This document shows, one piece after another, positions 62,021 to 64,000 of a stretch of 64,000 nt of DNA. The position numbers were made by a program, and so were the translations under genes. Under the pieces are notes generated by a model. That model saw only the letters and a program-made list of their open reading frames with translations. It was not told where the DNA came from and made no database searches. Each line of letters starts with the position of its first letter. Position 1 is the first letter of the stretch. Source of the stretch: Rhynochetos jubatus (lineage: Eukaryota; Chordata; Aves; Eurypygiformes; Rhynochetidae); assembly GCA_027574665.1 (NCBI GenBank), contig CM050654.1, forward strand, positions 24,304,722 to 24,368,721, read 5' to 3'.

Positions 62021-62672
62021 CTATTATTTCTCCTTATTTCTGTCTCTTAAGGCCTTTGAAGCTGATGGATCCGCTAAAGGCCGTTTAGCCAGAAATGTCT
62101 TTGTGACTATCAAAGGCATTGCTTTATGTAAATGGCTGGGGGGGCTCGGAGGGAGAGAACTCATTTGCTGTAAATGTATTGCAATTTGCTGTTGTGAGGT
62201 GTGAAAGTGTGACTTAAAAGGAATAATCATTTGACAGTATTTAAATTAGATAATTGGAATGTATTGGTTTGAGATTCCATGTCTGGAATTTAATTTTTGA
62301 CTGATCCAGGCTCTCCTAAAATACATTTCATTTTTCTTACTGCTTTTGTCTTTAAGCGCTGTTGACATCTATGTGATCCTCAATATTACTTGTAATTTAA
62401 GTGTTTTGTTTTAAAGATTGAAATGTTTTCACTAGCCCTGCTAGATAGGAATCATATTGTAAACACCCTGCCAACAGCTTGCTCCCACTGATGCGTGTGG
62501 CATGCATAGGCTATATATAATAAGAGAAAGAACAGACCCTTACCAAGAAAATGCTGAGCGCACTTTTCAGGCCTGTTTTCTTGAGTTTGTGGCTGCCACT
62601 TACTGAACAAAGCTTCCAAAGTTGGGCTCATACAGCTGAGCAGCTCAGTTGGAGGCTCTTCCTCCCACCAAA

Positions 62673-62690
62673 TCCTTTGACGTCAAAGGA
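62673..62690. promoter_or_regulatory. 18-bp perfect palindrome with CRE core
   Basis: TCCTTTGACGTCAAAGGA is its own reverse complement and contains the full CRE TGACGTCA at 62678-62685. The arms, TCCTTTGA/TCAAAGGA, also resemble a TCF/LEF-type CTTTGA motif on each side. The surrounding 62480-62760 is mixed-complexity, with a TATA-like GCTATATATAATA at about 62511-62523 some 150 bp upstream. Regulatory function is inferred from motif knowledge only. Confidence 0.35.
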
Positions 62691-63079
62691 GTTCCTCATG
62701 GGCTGGAGCAGAGGTCTTTACTGAGTAATTAGAAAATAAATGTGGGAATCATTTTCTTTCCCTTTTTTTTTTTTTCCTGCAAAACATAATTAGCTCAATC
62801 CACTCTTCAAAATCCCTCCTGTTTCCAATTAAGAGAGATCAGTTGCACTATCTTCAAACAGCTGAAATTATGCTTATTAATAAAAAATGGAGTGTAAAAG
62901 AAATGTTTTATCTTGAATTAATTTTTATTATTATGGGACATATGACAGTATACAGTTTTACAAAATATTATCAGATTTAGTACAAACCCAGGGAGCTGTG
63001 TGTCCTACATCTCGAACAGTGGTTACCGTATGACTCATTTGGCTCTGTCCTAAGTTTAAGAAAGATTTTAAAATGTGGA

Positions 63080-63185
63080 TTTAAGGCCTGATCCTCATGG
63101 TAGTACCACCTTTGGCTCTCACTGAAGTATGAGGTCTGTGGAGTCCTGGCATGTTCCCAGTGAAGTGCCTATTTAAGTCCATAGC
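63080..63185. repeat. Possible old amniote repeat fragment
   Basis: AAGGCCTGATCCTCATGG (63083-63100) and ACTGAAGTATGAGG (63121-63134) recall the 'gggcctgatcctgca..cactgaagtcaatggga' family. A second faint echo (CTTCAGTGGGAGCAGAATCATG, 61084-61105) occurs about 2 kb before. Low confidence, by eye only. Confidence 0.3.
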
Positions 63186-64000
63186 TGTCTTGGCAGAGCT
63201 GATCTCTGCATGTCAAAAAGAAGCAATCCCTTGGCTAAAATAATTATGGTCTGCCCTGTAAATACTCATTGTCTTAACTAATTGGAGACAAGGCTGAAAG
63301 TAACAGTTCAGTGGTCAGAGGCAGCTTTTGGAGTCTTTGGCTAACTGCGTAAGCAATCCAGAGTGATGAAGGGAAAAGGATTGGTGGTCCTTGGAGCTGT
63401 GGTTTTGGAGTTGTTTTCTGTTTTGCAACAGTGTGCTCCTACGAGCCTGTTATGGACAGTTGTCAGAAGCATCTCATTTACTTGTCCGCCCTGGTACAGT
63501 CTACCCTTTGTCGACAGCGCATTAGGCAACTGCTCAGATCGTGTTTAACCACATGCCTGAAGTTAGGAGCCTGCTTGAGCTACTGATGTTTACAAATGAG
63601 CCTGCAGACCTGTGCTAGATAGAACCTAAGGCACTGCAGGGATGAACAGGGCAGGAACAGAGGGACTGCCACAGGAGAAGATTTTTTTTTTTTCTTTTGC
63701 CTCGGGTATGTTAAAGGAACGGTTGGAGGTCCTGATCCAAACTGAAACTTTGGTAGCTGGTTGGGAAGGTTGGTTTCTAGTTCCTTGTGCACAGTAGCTC
63801 CGTGTCATTTACGTTTTGCTCCCTGGCATCTCTGGAAGTGCAATGCAACTTCTGCTAGTATCTTCAGAAAAACACAGTTGCATATGATTTAACTTTAGCT
63901 GGATTATTTTATTAGAGATATGAATAGATGAGAGGTTTACTAAAACCCCAGTGTCCTTTGGTGAAAGCAGAATGTTGGTAACCTAGTTGGTTACTTGGAA

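Larger units (their letters stand above)
52587..64000. other. Long non-coding stretch
   Basis: No gene is recognised. It holds simple repeats, G/T-rich tracts (53279-53310, 54233-54312, 54873-54926), a hairpin at 57823-57856, a CpG-bearing patch at about 61770-61950 and a CRE palindrome at 62673-62690. Mixed-complexity DNA rich in homeodomain-like motifs at about 56160-56400 and 62480-62760 could be conserved non-coding elements. A 166-residue minus-strand open frame (59856-60356) is unrecognised. Confidence 0.5.

Noticed and set aside
1-64000. CRISPR arrays, bacterial operons, prophage and integrated virus genes.
   Set aside because: Nothing of this kind is visible; the sequence is vertebrate nuclear DNA without spaced direct repeats or recognised viral frames.

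Overview
This window reads as a piece of a bird (or at least sauropsid) nuclear genome. It is AT-rich, full of homopolymer runs, and contains no compact gene array and no open reading frame that I recognise as an intact gene. The clearest marker is a CR1 LINE tail at 19379-19568. It has the 8-bp terminal repeat (two copies of CATAGAAT on the + strand) and the 3' region typical of avian CR1. A second, older CR1 tail lies at 36548-36760, and a strongly decayed CR1-clade body of over 1 kb lies at 39785-40910. Several fragments resemble very old amniote interspersed repeats (MIR/CORE-type SINEs and others): 2835-2935, 3224-3505, 5060-5240, 17075-17200 and 22870-22945. These would be expected in a slowly evolving bird, turtle or crocodile genome.

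Layout. 1-2834: featureless AT-rich DNA. 2835-3505: an old repeat, a short splice-flanked open segment, then a long ancient SINE. 3506-5240: non-coding DNA with a pair of perfect cAMP-response-element palindromes 25 bp apart (4416-4448), then another SINE fragment. 5740-6110: a GC-rich block. About 6.1-15.6 kb: nothing recognised. 15604-19335, minus strand: a stretch that looks like eroded protein-coding sequence, with long protein-like segments in order, scattered stop codons, at least one frameshift and a P-loop-like motif; a CR1 copy bounds it at 19379. 19.6-36.5 kb and 36.8-39.8 kb: non-coding. 39785-40910: old CR1 body. 40.9-64 kb: non-coding, with several G/T-rich tracts, a 17-C run, a candidate tRNA-like SINE head near 51.7 kb, a perfect 14-bp-stem hairpin at 57.8 kb, and an 18-bp perfect palindrome with a CRE core at 62.68 kb.

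I see no functional gene whose role can be stated, so there is no pathway to describe. The window is best read as a gene desert or the inside of a very long intron. The most interesting item is the eroded coding stretch at 15.6-19.3 kb. It could be the remains of a large exon of a giant AAA+ type protein; RNF213-like is my tentative guess, made from memory and unverified. No viral gene was recognised. All repeat and family assignments are by eye, without alignment tools.
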